Assembly: GCA_937924335.1 (NCBI GenBank)
Contig: CALDWW010000019.1
Span: forward strand, 1 to 49,238
Origin: an uncultured Gammaproteobacteria bacterium
Lineage (GTDB): Bacteria; Pseudomonadota; Gammaproteobacteria; Steroidobacterales; XN24
Direction of reading: 5' to 3'
DNA length: 49,238 nt
Shown here: in pieces, positions 15,429 to 22,917 of the stretch
How positions within the stretch are numbered: position 1 is the first letter of the stretch
Layout: the number at the start of each line of letters is the position of its first letter
Program-made: the position numbers and the translations under genes
The notes under the pieces: model-generated
The model's database searches: none
What the model saw: only the letters and a program-made list of their open reading frames with translations
Told to the model about the DNA's origin: nothing

Positions 15429-17113
15429 TTCAGCCCCAGGACATCCGCGCCCTGCTCAAAGACGAGATCGACTGGTACCTGGGCTTGCTTCAGGCGCTGC
15501 AGGTCCATCTGAAGTTCCGCGGTCACGTATCCCAGGTCGCGAATCAGATTGTCGGCCCCCGAATAATCACCGTTGCCCTGCAGGACAAGCAACTGAGAGG
15601 AGAGCGCCATGATTGCGGGGCGCATCCGCTCCGCATGGATCCGGTATTGGCCACTTGCCGGGTCTCGGGAGATGGCGTCGAGGCCAACGAGGAAATTGAA
15701 TCTTATGATGTCTGAGATTGCCTGCGGATTGGTCTCACCGAATCGGATTGCTCGCAAGGTCGTCGCTACGGAGGTCACCAGATAGTCCATCAGCGATGGT
15801 CCGGACAGCTGTTGCCGCCGATCCAGCCAATCGAGGATATACAAACCGAGGATCTCCGCCTTACCCTCCTCGAGGAGTTCGTGATGTTCACGCAGCGCCT
15901 CACGCAGCGATCCGCCATCGTTCACCGTCGCTTGCGGACCCAGCTCATGAGCCATCTCGCGCATCATGGTGTGGCCGAAATAGGCTTCGAAACTCACATG
16001 CTCCTGCTGATCAGGGACGATCATCTCGGCCGCTACGGGCCGCACGATGTGGTCGAACTCCGCGCGCATGACGTTTCTGAAGTGCAGCCGTCGTGTGCCG
16101 AACTGTGACGACACCCGGACATCGGCGGGCAGGTTGACTGCGACAGCCTTGAATCCCGCATTCGCGGCACCGGCATACAGTACCGCGTCGTAGGCATCAG
16201 GGGGGGCATCGACGACGGGCACCTCTGATCGATAGAGCGCCGCAACCGGCAGATCGTCCTGCAGCCTGGGGAGCAGTTCGACCATCAAGTTTAGCCGTTG
16301 CGCCCACGTCTTGTCCCTGATCAGGACCCAGCCCGCGTACGCGGTCTTGTATCCCAGCAGGGCATCTTCGTGAAAATCGACCGGGCCGATAACGATATCC
16401 AGGGCATTGTCCCTGAGCCCCGTCCAGGCGATATCGCTGGACAGGTAGTCATCCGTGATCAGGGAGCGCGCCCTGAGCGTCAGGTATCGCCTGAAAGCCG
16501 GCTCCGGCGAAGCACTCGCTGCCTGGCCCAGCAAGCGCGCTGCACGCACCAGGTCGCGCCTGTACGCCTGATTGTAGGGAATCGTCTCCAGCTTGCCCCA
16601 CGGGTCTCTCCGGAGCACGGTGTAGGGGTCACGTTTGTCATCCAGAACGGCAGATTCGAACTCGGCGATCGACATGTCTGCAGGATAGAAACCGGCGCCC
16701 AGGGATTTGGCGTCGACCCAGGTCAGAAAAGGGCGATTTTCATCATGGCGGTCCCAGGCGCCGTAATTGATTTGCGCCAGCCGCAGTTCCGACGGATCGC
16801 TGAGCATGGGCAGCAGATCCTCGCGGTTTCCATAGGCCTGCTTCCAGAAGAGATCGTCCATGACCTCGGCTGCCTGGATCATAAGGCTTAGAGTCTGCTT
16901 TTGTCGGGCGGTCAGCACCGCCAGATTACTGTCGAGCCTGACAACGGCCAGATCTGACAGCCGCCTACGGGCTTCGCTCTCGGGCTGCGCAGTGGCTGGC
17001 TCGGAGTCCGGCCAGTAAGCCGCGGGCGTGTCGTCAGGAGGCCCGGCACAGGCTGACACGACAAGGAGCCCGGCAACTGCCCAGGGGCCACCCTTTGTTA
17101 TGTTTTTCCCCAT
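15425..17113 (-). CDS. M49/dipeptidyl-peptidase-III-like lipoprotein with altered zinc motif
   Basis: From ATG 17113 the protein has 562 residues and a lipoprotein signal peptide (AVAGLLVVSAC, lipid-carrying Cys22). The body resembles bacterial DPP-III/nudix-3-like M49 proteins: LPADVRVSSQFGTRRLHFRNVMRAEFDHIVRP, then a helix in the zinc position and LEEGKAEILGLYILD. At the zinc site, where relatives have H-E-x-x-H, this sequence reads R385-E-M-A-H389-E-L-G-P, so the first zinc histidine is replaced by arginine. It may have lost peptidase activity or bind metal differently. A longer frame to 17209 would run through the end of the epimerase gene and is not used. It is 28 bp after that gene and overlaps the patatin gene. 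Confidence 0.8.
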   Translation of the reverse strand: MGKNITKGGPWAVAGLLVVSACAGPPDDTPAAYWPDSEPATAQPESEARRRLSDLAVVRLDSNLAVLTARQKQTLSLMIQAAEVMDDLFWKQAYGNREDLLPMLSDPSELRLAQINYGAWDRHDENRPFLTWVDAKSLGAGFYPADMSIAEFESAVLDDKRDPYTVLRRDPWGKLETIPYNQAYRRDLVRAARLLGQAASASPEPAFRRYLTLRARSLITDDYLSSDIAWTGLRDNALDIVIGPVDFHEDALLGYKTAYAGWVLIRDKTWAQRLNLMVELLPRLQDDLPVAALYRSEVPVVDAPPDAYDAVLYAGAANAGFKAVAVNLPADVRVSSQFGTRRLHFRNVMRAEFDHIVRPVAAEMIVPDQQEHVSFEAYFGHTMMREMAHELGPQATVNDGGSLREALREHHELLEEGKAEILGLYILDWLDRRQQLSGPSLMDYLVTSVATTLRAIRFGETNPQAISDIIRFNFLVGLDAISRDPASGQYRIHAERMRPAIMALSSQLLVLQGNGDYSGADNLIRDLGYVTAELQMDLQRLKQAQVPVDLVFEQGADVLGLK

Positions 17114-17141
17114 CAGCGCCCCACAACCGCTGTCGTGCAGC

Positions 17142-18236
17142 TCAGCCCTTCTTGCCCGCCGCCAGCAGGGCAAGCAACTCGGCCTGCCGCTTTGGTGACA
17201 TACCAGCACGCAGTTCCGGATCGCCCCTCCTGTCCGCGCGGAACCAGCTCAGGGTATCCGCCACGGTCTTCACCAGCGGCCGCACCTTCAGTCCCGCCGC
17301 CTCGGCCCGCCCCACGCTGACGTCGCTGGCTGCCGCGTATTCGCCATCCCGGGGAACCCAGAGCGGCAGATCGGACCATGGCTGCACCTCATGGCTGTCG
17401 AGAAACTCCTGACTTGCCCAGACGATATCGGTCTCGGCATTGGCAACATCACGGCAGGTCTCCAGCAGGGTCCTCATGCTGGCGAATCCCCGTGGGGAAT
17501 TGGCATTGAAAGTGCCGCCGAAGCCAGCTTCCAGGCAGTAGACCAGCCATAGGGCCAGGTCTCTGGCGTCGATGAACTGGACCGGGTCGAGGCCGTCTCC
17601 CGGGGCCAGCACCTTGCCGCCCGCGGCCACCCGGACCGGCCAATAGGTGAACCGGTCGGTCGGGTCTCCCGGCCCGACGAGCAATCCCGGGCGAACGATG
17701 GTTCCCCGTTCGCTGAAGACCTCGCTGACGACGCCTTCGCACAGTGCCTTGAGTGGTCCGTAGGTCTCGGCGTCGACCTGCTCCACCGCCGGATCCGGCA
17801 GCGTCCCGACCGCTGCTGTCTCGTCTATCCCGGCCCGGGCGAGCGAAGCGTAGACCGAGATCGTGGATACGAAGAGATACCTTTCGACTGAATCACGCAA
17901 CAGATCGGCCGACTGACGGACGATCCGGGGGACGTAGGCGGACGTATCGATGACAGCATCCCAGGAACGGCCTGCGAGGGCTCCCAGGTCACCATCACGA
18001 TCACCCCGGAGCTTCTCCAGCTCCGGGAAAAGCTCAGGCCGTGTCTTGCCGCGATTGAAGAGCGTTACCGAGTGACCACGCTCCAGGGCCGCCCTGACGG
18101 TGTGTGGCCCCAGGAACCCGGTCCCTCCGAGCACGAGGATGCGCAGAGACCTGGCGGCCCGCCCAAGAATCAGACGAGGACTCATGGCAGTCGCGATCGT
18201 TGCGAGGCCGGCACCGATGAATCGGCGGCGCATCAT
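17142..18236 (-). CDS. NAD-dependent epimerase/dehydratase-like protein with Tat-type signal
   Basis: The 364-residue protein starts MMRRRFIGAGLATIATA, a twin-arginine signal with a moderately hydrophobic core. An extended-SDR domain follows, with nucleotide-binding L-V-L-G-G-T-G-F-L-G at about residues 34-43. After it come HSVTLFNRGKT, then DAVIDTSAYVPR and PGLLVGPGDPTDRFTYWP. These resemble the CSP41/isoflavone-reductase-like group of epimerase relatives. A folded, cofactor-loaded oxidoreductase exported by Tat to the periplasm is the natural reading, although no substrate is suggested. Its ATG overlaps the stop of the preceding small secreted-protein gene, and the M49-like lipoprotein gene follows. 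Confidence 0.85.
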   Translation of the reverse strand: MMRRRFIGAGLATIATAMSPRLILGRAARSLRILVLGGTGFLGPHTVRAALERGHSVTLFNRGKTRPELFPELEKLRGDRDGDLGALAGRSWDAVIDTSAYVPRIVRQSADLLRDSVERYLFVSTISVYASLARAGIDETAAVGTLPDPAVEQVDAETYGPLKALCEGVVSEVFSERGTIVRPGLLVGPGDPTDRFTYWPVRVAAGGKVLAPGDGLDPVQFIDARDLALWLVYCLEAGFGGTFNANSPRGFASMRTLLETCRDVANAETDIVWASQEFLDSHEVQPWSDLPLWVPRDGEYAAASDVSVGRAEAAGLKVRPLVKTVADTLSWFRADRRGDPELRAGMSPKRQAELLALLAAGKKG

Positions 18237-18748
18237 CCGGAGTCACCGTGTTGTTCGTCGGCGTCTGTCTTCTCTTCCTGAAGCAACTCGGGGCGCATGA
18301 GCTGACCGCTCACCGAGTAGAACCAGTCGAACTCACCGAGCGCCGCAAAGTCCTCAGCGGCATCGGTGGCAGGGATGACGAACAACGGCGTGGCGCCCTC
18401 GAGGTAGAAAAGGAACTGCCGGCCGGTAGCCAGCGGCAGATCGCAGGAGATCCAGTGCCCGGGCACCACCAACCGTGGTGGCAGTACGGTTCTCCATCCC
18501 TCCCGCAACTGGAAGACATACTCCGGCCGAGCCTCGCCCTGGCCCTCGATCAGGGTATCCACGCGGGCGACGAGACGGCCTACCGAAACCGTCGTAGCGG
18601 AGCTCAGCAGGTAGTTCCGAGCGACATCATCGTAGTCGTGCCCTTCAAAAATGGGTGGCAAAGGCGGCTCGGGGTTGCATGCAGCCGCCTCTTCAGCGAG
18701 TGCCATGGCCACCATCACCAATCCGAGAACAAGCAGCCGTGATGGCAT
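18233..18748 (-). CDS. Secreted hypothetical protein with two conserved-looking cysteines
   Basis: The 171-residue product has a clear signal peptide (about residues 1-23, ending AAA-C). A Cys follows immediately in AACNPEPPLPPIFEGHDYDD, and a second lies in PGHWISCDLPLATGRQFLFYLEG. This would suit a periplasmic disulfide or, less likely, a lipoprotein. The region with VVPGHWISCDLP and FLFYLEGATPLFVIP is beta-rich. I do not recognise a family. The acidic C-terminus (QEEKTDADEQHGDSG) looks disordered. It lies 6 bp after the 56-residue acidic protein gene and overlaps the epimerase start, so it belongs to the same operon. Confidence 0.7.
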   Translation of the reverse strand: MPSRLLVLGLVMVAMALAEEAAACNPEPPLPPIFEGHDYDDVARNYLLSSATTVSVGRLVARVDTLIEGQGEARPEYVFQLREGWRTVLPPRLVVPGHWISCDLPLATGRQFLFYLEGATPLFVIPATDAAEDFAALGEFDWFYSVSGQLMRPELLQEEKTDADEQHGDSG

Positions 18749-18754
18749 GATCCG

Positions 18755-18925
18755 TCAGCGATCCGACGTCGATCCGCCGTCACCCGACTCCGTCTTTTGT
18801 TTCTCATCGGGATCGAGTCGCACGACCCGCCCGTCATCGGGCTCCTTGGGCGGCTCGCCATCAATAATCTCCTTGAGGAGTTCCTCATCGAGGACTTCGG
18901 TTTCTGTATGCCTCTCGCCATTCAT
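18755..18925 (-). CDS. Small acidic hypothetical protein
   Basis: The start is ATG 18925, with GGGAG seven bases upstream; the frame continues 24 codons further up but without a ribosome site. The 56-residue product is highly charged: one predicted helix, TEVLDEELLKEIIDGEPP, followed by a polar tail rich in Asp, Lys and Ser. It has no hydrophobic segment, so it is probably cytoplasmic and partly disordered. Its ribosome site, position between two other small genes and spacing of 6 bp to the next start argue that it is real. Function unknown. Confidence 0.65.
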   Translation of the reverse strand: MNGERHTETEVLDEELLKEIIDGEPPKEPDDGRVVRLDPDEKQKTESGDGGSTSDR

Positions 18926-18968
18926 CGCTGATCTCCCATTTGGGCTCACCGCCTGTCCATGTCCGGAC

Positions 18969-19406
18969 CTACAGCCCGGATTGCGACCACACGGCACTAC
19001 GCCCGTTGAAATTCAGAATCCTTCTGTTGGTCAGCGCGAATGCGGAGAAATCCTCCGCTTCGAGCCGATCCACGACCTCGCCAGCCCGCAGCGATATCGT
19101 CACCCAGCTGGCGGTGTAGACGCTGTAGGCAATCAACCGGCGATTGGTTTCCAGGACATACACCGCGTTGTCAGAGATCTCCCGGACCTTCCTCTCCTGC
19201 GCCTTCAAGCTGAACCCGTCGGAACGCCCGAACAGCACGTTTGAGGCCACGACCTCGTCTTCGTTCCATGCGACCCACAGGAGTCGGGCTGGCGGCTCGT
19301 CGCCAGCCCACGCGGGCAAACAAGAGGCGGCCAGTATCAGCGCGACCACCAAGGCGCGTCCTCGGGAAGGATCTCGCGACCGCTTTCGATGAAGAGTCCG
19401 GACCAT
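18969..19406 (-). CDS. Secreted hypothetical protein with internal repeat
   Basis: The 145-residue product has a basic N-terminus, a signal peptide (about residues 17-34, LVVALILAASCLPAWA) and an exported beta-rich domain. Two segments look alike: A-V-Y-V-L-E-T-N-R-R-L-I-A-Y-S-V-Y-T-A-S-W (about 82-102) and S-A-F-A-L-T-N-R-R-I-L-N-F-N-G-R-S-A-V-W (about 121-140). Both have x-A-x-x-(L/E)-T-N-R-R-(L/I) and end in Trp, suggesting a short beta-repeat. I do not recognise the family. It is the first gene of the long minus-strand run, about 40 bp upstream of the small acidic protein gene. Confidence 0.65.
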   Translation of the reverse strand: MVRTLHRKRSRDPSRGRALVVALILAASCLPAWAGDEPPARLLWVAWNEDEVVASNVLFGRSDGFSLKAQERKVREISDNAVYVLETNRRLIAYSVYTASWVTISLRAGEVVDRLEAEDFSAFALTNRRILNFNGRSAVWSQSGL

Positions 19407-19438
19407 GACCGGAATAGTAACCGACCCTCGATCTGCAC

Positions 19439-19466
19439 AAAAAAAGCCGCCGGCTTTCGCCGGCGG
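19439..19466 (-). terminator. Rho-independent terminator of the nrdJ operon
   Basis: On the minus strand an 8-bp stem (CCGCCGGC, 19447-19454, with GCCGGCGG, 19459-19466) closes a four-base loop and is followed by seven U residues (19445 down to 19439). It stands 31 bp beyond the nrdJb stop and 33 bp before the next minus-strand gene, so it separates the two transcription units. Confidence 0.9.
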
Positions 19467-19496
19467 GACCAGAGGAGGGTCTACCAGTAAATCAGA

Positions 19497-20198
19497 TCAA
19501 CCGCACTTGGATTCGCCACAATTCAGGCAGGTCATGCAGCCATCGAGCAACACGACGGCAGTGTGATTACATTTTGCGCAGAGCTGGGCGCCCTCAGGGA
19601 AACTAGTCTCAGCAAACGCATCCTGCTGCATGGTCTCCGCTTCGAACTGGGCGCGCTTCTCCTCGATGAGTTTCTTACGGTGATCGTCGAGACCGGGCTT
19701 TTTCATCAGCCCTATCTCGATAAGATGTTTCTCCACCACATCACCGATCTCGGCGACCAGCGACGGCATGAACATGCCGCCGGGCTTCCAATAGCCCCCA
19801 CGCGGGTCAAACACCGCCTTGAGTTCCTCCACCAGGAACGTTACGTCGCCACCCTTGCGGAAAACGGCAGACATTAACCGGGTAAGCGCCACGATCCACT
19901 GATGATGGTCGAGATTCTTGCAGTTGATAAAGATCTCGAACGGACGGCGGCCTTCGTGCGGCGTGTCGATATTGAGGATGATGTCGTTGATAGTGACGTA
20001 CATCGCGTGCTCCTCGATGGGAGGCTTGACCTTGTACGTCGTACCGCGGAGAAGCTCCGGTCGCTCCAGCTTCTCATGCATCCGCACGACATTGCTTTCG
20101 GCCGACGACTCAACCTTCAGGTCGACCTTGTTGTCCTTCTCTTCCGGCTTGGCAACCGAATAGCCGACGATTTTCTTGGCAATCTTCACAGACGACAT
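19497..20198 (-). CDS. nrdJb: Class II ribonucleotide reductase, separate C-terminal part
   Basis: The 233-residue product corresponds to the C-terminal portion of B12-dependent ribonucleotide reductases, separately encoded here as in Pseudomonas aeruginosa (nrdJa/nrdJb). A TSCPD-like domain covers about residues 60-165: the segment RRPFEIFINCKNLDHHQWIVALTRLMSAVFRKGGD is typical, followed by GGYWKPGGMFMPSLVAEIGDVVEKHL. The end carries clustered cysteines, C-A-K-C...C-M-T-C-L-N-C-G-E-S-K-C-G, a pattern suiting zinc binding and the swinging thiol pair that re-reduces the active site. It follows nrdJa by 62 bp and must work with it. Confidence 0.92.
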   Translation of the reverse strand: MSSVKIAKKIVGYSVAKPEEKDNKVDLKVESSAESNVVRMHEKLERPELLRGTTYKVKPPIEEHAMYVTINDIILNIDTPHEGRRPFEIFINCKNLDHHQWIVALTRLMSAVFRKGGDVTFLVEELKAVFDPRGGYWKPGGMFMPSLVAEIGDVVEKHLIEIGLMKKPGLDDHRKKLIEEKRAQFEAETMQQDAFAETSFPEGAQLCAKCNHTAVVLLDGCMTCLNCGESKCG

Positions 20199-20260
20199 TT
20201 TCCTAATTCTCCGCTCACGGACGCCATCAGCGCCCGGCTATCGTATTTGCTGTCAGGGCC

Positions 20261-22414
20261 TCAGAACTTGCCGTAGTACCCTTCTTTCAAAGCGTCGTAC
20301 AGGTTGGCGGCGGTGTGCATCTCGCCTTCGTACTCGATCTCTTCGTCACCACGCACCTCGACCTCGCTACCGTCCTCCAGGGCGAATACGTAGGTCGTAT
20401 TCTTAAGGTCCTTCTCTTTGACCAGCACGCCCTGGAATGCCTCGGGATTGAACCGGAACGTGGTGCAACCCTTCAGATCCTTGTCGTAGGCGTACATATA
20501 GATGTCTTTGAAATCCTCGTAGGGATAGTCCGTCGGAACATTCGCTGTCTTGGATATGGATGAGTCGACCCATGTCTGTGCAGCCGCCTGGATGTCCACA
20601 TGCTGCCGTGGCCCGATATCGTCGGCGGTGATGAAGTACTCCGGCAACTTCTGATCATCCTGCTCTGCCTCGGGCATGGCTTCTTTGTTGATCAGGCTGC
20701 GGTAAGCCAGCAATTCGAAGGAGAAGACATCCACTTTCTCTTTCGTCTTGCGACCCTCGCGGATTACATTGCGGAAATAGTGGTGAGCGAAGCTTGGCTC
20801 GATCCCGTTGCTGGCGTTGTTGGCCAGCGACAAGGAGATCGTTCCGGTCGGCGCGATGGAACTGTGATGGGTAAAGCGGCAACCGGTGTCCGCCAACTGG
20901 TCGACGAGTTCCGGAGCGACCTCAGCCACCCGCTGCATATATCGGCTGTAACGCGCGTGCAGTATCCGCCCGGGTATCTTGGCTCCGACCCGCCAGCCGT
21001 CACGACGCATCTCCGGACGCTTGTGCAACATCTCCTCTGTCACAGTGAACTCTTCCACCATGATGGGCGCCGGCCCTTTCTCTTTCGCCAGTTCCAGGCC
21101 GCTTTCCCAGCCGGCAAGTGCCAGTTCCCGCGCCACCTTCTCGGTGAAACTGACCGACTCCTTCGAGCCATATTTCATCCGCAGCAATGTGAGCGTCGAT
21201 CCGAGCCCCAGGAACCCCATGCCATGGCGTCGTTTCCGGAGAATCTCGTCACGCTGTTTTTCGAGAGGCAGGCCATTGATCTCTACGACGTTGTCGAGCA
21301 TCCGGGTAAACACCTTGACCACCTCACGGAACTGATCCCAGTCGAAACTGGCGTTCTCGGTGAAAGGTTCGACGACGAAGCGGGTGAGGTTTACAGAGCC
21401 AAGAAGGCAGGATCCGTAAGGTGGCAGCGGTTGCTCGCCGCACGGATTGGTCGCGCGAATATTTTCGCAGAACCAATTGTTGTTCATCTCATTGACCCGA
21501 TCTATGAGCACGAAGCCAGGCTCCGCGAAGTCATAGGTTGACGCCATGATCATGTCCCAGAGGCGCCGGGCCGGGAGCGTCTTGTAGATGCGGCAGGCGA
21601 CCTGCCCGTCGTCATTGCAGACATAGTCCTTACGAGCCGGCCATTCCCGCCACACGAAGAGCGTCCGATCATCCAGGTCCAGGTCCTCAGCCTCGACTTC
21701 CTTCTCACTCACAGGGAACGCCAGGGGCCAGACGCCGTCTTCCTTAACTGACTTCATGAAGTCATCGGTGATCAGCAGCGAAAGATTGAATTGCCTCAGC
21801 CGACCGTCTTCACGCTTGGCCCGGATAAACTCCATGGCATCGGGATGACCGATATCGAAGGTGCCCATCTGGGCGCCCCGCCGGCCCCCGGCGGATGACA
21901 CCGTGAAACACATCTTGTCGTATATATCCATGAAAGACAGGGGGCCGGACGTATAGGCGCCGGCCCCGGAGACATACGCTCCGCGTGGCCGAAGAGTAGA
22001 AAACTCGTAGCCGATGCCACAGCCAGCCTTTAGCGTAAGACCTGCCTCGTGAACCTTGCCGAGGATGTCATTCATCGAATCGCCGACCGTACCGGATACG
22101 GTGCAATTTATGGTCGACGTCGCCGGCTTGTGTGCCAGCGCGCCGGCATTCGACATGATGCGACCGGCCGGAATCGCTCCGTTTCGGAGCGCCCAGACAA
22201 ACCGTTCGAACCAGAGATCGCGATCATCCTTGTCTTCCACGTCGGCCAACGCACGGGCGACGCGCCTATAGGTCTCGTCCATCGTCTGGTCGATAACAGA
22301 CCCGTCCTTTGCAACCAGCCGATATTTCTTTTCCCAAATATCGACGGAGGCGGACTGGAACGGAATCTCTGAAACTGACGTGGCCGACACCATCTCCCTT
22401 AGCGCGGTTTTCAT
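20261..22414 (-). CDS. nrdJa: Adenosylcobalamin-dependent ribonucleoside-diphosphate reductase, catalytic part
   Basis: From ATG 22414 the protein has 717 residues. Family motifs include GRIMSNAGA, NCTVSGTVGDSMNDI (redox cysteine region), AGCGIGYEFSTLRPRGAYVSG, and N-P-C-G-E, the Cys and Glu of radical chemistry, in IRATNPCGEQPLPPYGSCLLGS. It reduces ribonucleotides to deoxyribonucleotides using a thiyl radical made with adenosylcobalamin, without needing oxygen. The frame extends six codons upstream to a TTG, but GGGGGA lies about ten bases before the ATG. No classical B12 riboswitch is seen in the leader. Control is probably by NrdR, since an NrdR-like box overlaps the predicted transcription start. 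NrdJb follows. Confidence 0.95.
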   Translation of the reverse strand: MKTALREMVSATSVSEIPFQSASVDIWEKKYRLVAKDGSVIDQTMDETYRRVARALADVEDKDDRDLWFERFVWALRNGAIPAGRIMSNAGALAHKPATSTINCTVSGTVGDSMNDILGKVHEAGLTLKAGCGIGYEFSTLRPRGAYVSGAGAYTSGPLSFMDIYDKMCFTVSSAGGRRGAQMGTFDIGHPDAMEFIRAKREDGRLRQFNLSLLITDDFMKSVKEDGVWPLAFPVSEKEVEAEDLDLDDRTLFVWREWPARKDYVCNDDGQVACRIYKTLPARRLWDMIMASTYDFAEPGFVLIDRVNEMNNNWFCENIRATNPCGEQPLPPYGSCLLGSVNLTRFVVEPFTENASFDWDQFREVVKVFTRMLDNVVEINGLPLEKQRDEILRKRRHGMGFLGLGSTLTLLRMKYGSKESVSFTEKVARELALAGWESGLELAKEKGPAPIMVEEFTVTEEMLHKRPEMRRDGWRVGAKIPGRILHARYSRYMQRVAEVAPELVDQLADTGCRFTHHSSIAPTGTISLSLANNASNGIEPSFAHHYFRNVIREGRKTKEKVDVFSFELLAYRSLINKEAMPEAEQDDQKLPEYFITADDIGPRQHVDIQAAAQTWVDSSISKTANVPTDYPYEDFKDIYMYAYDKDLKGCTTFRFNPEAFQGVLVKEKDLKNTTYVFALEDGSEVEVRGDEEIEYEGEMHTAANLYDALKEGYYGKF

Positions 22415-22551
22415 TCTAAAGAAGTCCCCCAACAGGACCTGTTTACGGTCCGGACATTGTTTTTTTTCGGGCGAATAGGCCTTCGTCCCGGGTGCCAGAC
22501 CCAGGGATCGCTGCCTCTCTCAGGTGACGCCGACAGCCCGTATATCGGCTA

Positions 22552-22567
22552 ACACAATATCTTGTGC
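22552..22567. promoter_or_regulatory. NrdR-box-like operator at the nrdJ promoter
   Basis: Plus strand ACACAATATCTTGTGC, an imperfect palindrome with ACAA and TTGT arms around four bases. It fits the NrdR consensus acaCwAtATaTwGtgt well. It lies about 15 bp downstream of the predicted -10 of nrdJ, the place where NrdR would block transcription when dATP/ATP-bound. Only one box is seen close to the promoter, whereas NrdR sites usually come as a pair about three helical turns apart. Confidence 0.65.
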
Positions 22568-22580
22568 GAATGACTGTTAG

Positions 22581-22607
22581 ATTATGACTCGAGCGCGATT
22601 CTGTCAA
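22581..22607 (-). promoter_or_regulatory. Predicted sigma-70 promoter of nrdJab
   Basis: On the minus strand TTGACA (22607-22602, perfect -35) is followed after 15 bp by CATAAT (22586-22581, five of six for -10). The spacer is shorter than the ideal 17 bp, but the site lies within the AT-rich block and just upstream of the NrdR-like box. It would give a leader of about 160 nt before nrdJa. Confidence 0.55.
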
Positions 22608-22726
22608 TACCCTGGCACAAAAAGTCTTGTATTTTTTTATTGTTAAAAATCAATATTTTAAGGTTTTTATGTAGAATTATTATAGGATTTTTCTCTCATT
22701 CACAGCTATTTCCTTTGATTGCTGCA

Positions 22727-22742
22727 CCACAAGATGTTGTGG
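22727..22742. promoter_or_regulatory. Second NrdR-like palindrome
   Basis: CCACAAGATGTTGTGG has perfect 6-bp arms. It matches the reverse complement of the box at 22552-22567 at 13 of 16 positions (shared core CACAAGAT-n-TTGTG). It lies 175 bp from that box, upstream of both nrdJ and hsp20 promoters. It may be a distant partner of the nrdJ operator or a separate site for the same regulator. Confidence 0.5.
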
Positions 22743-22820
22743 CTCTATAAATGTAGCATAGAAGCCGATTCAGGCTGGCAGGAATCATCATTTTCGACCG
22801 CCTGACGGGCATTTCGAGGC

Positions 22821-22848
22821 CTTGAAATGACATCAGCCGCCCCTATCT
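22821..22848 (+). promoter_or_regulatory. Predicted sigma-32 (RpoH) heat-shock promoter of hsp20
   Basis: CTTGAAA at 22821-22827 is an exact match to the sigma-32 -35 element. After 12 bp comes CCCCTATCT (22840-22848), close to the -10 element CCCCATnT. Transcription would start near 22855, leaving a leader of about 60 nt. This makes the ATG at 22858 an unlikely start codon and places the start at 22918. Confidence 0.75.
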
Positions 22849-22864
22849 AAACGGCACATGAACG

Positions 22865-22909
22865 TTTTGTCATCCGCGTCCGGATTCCACATCCGGGCGG
22901 TAAACAGGA
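22865..22909 (+). promoter_or_regulatory. fourU-type RNA thermometer in the hsp20 leader
   Basis: The leader folds into one extended hairpin. UUUUGU (22865-22870) pairs with ACAGGA (22904-22909), giving U-A, U-G, U-G, U-A, G-C and U-A pairs. CCGC (22874-22877) pairs with GCGG (22897-22900). CCGGAU (22880-22885) pairs with AUCCGG (22891-22896) around the loop UCCAC. The AGGA captured by the four U residues is the Shine-Dalgarno site of hsp20. This is the fourU design known from the Salmonella agsA (small heat-shock protein) leader: the weak base melts on warming and exposes the ribosome site. Confidence 0.72.
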
Positions 22910-22917
22910 GAATGAAA

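Larger units (their letters stand above)
22433..22820. promoter_or_regulatory. Divergent control region between nrdJ and hsp20
   Basis: This stretch contains no gene. About 22570-22720 is strikingly AT-rich with long T and A runs (for example eight T around 22631), unlike the GC-rich surroundings. It contains the nrdJ promoter and two NrdR-like boxes listed separately. On the nrdJ side the leader has a small hairpin (GGACC 22435-22439 with GGTCC 22447-22451) close to the ribosome site. Confidence 0.7.

Noticed and set aside
20600..21541. Long 313-codon plus-strand frame inside nrdJa
   Set aside because: It is antisense to well-conserved ribonucleotide reductase sequence and is a by-product of GC-rich codon use.
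22433..22580. Possible B12 riboswitch in the nrdJ leader
   Set aside because: No conserved B12-box pattern or extended stem set was found; only a small GGACC/GGTCC hairpin.
22614..22632. A third CACAA...CTTGT arrangement between the two NrdR-like boxes
   Set aside because: The arms are separated by six rather than four bases, so the half-sites are out of register with the other boxes.
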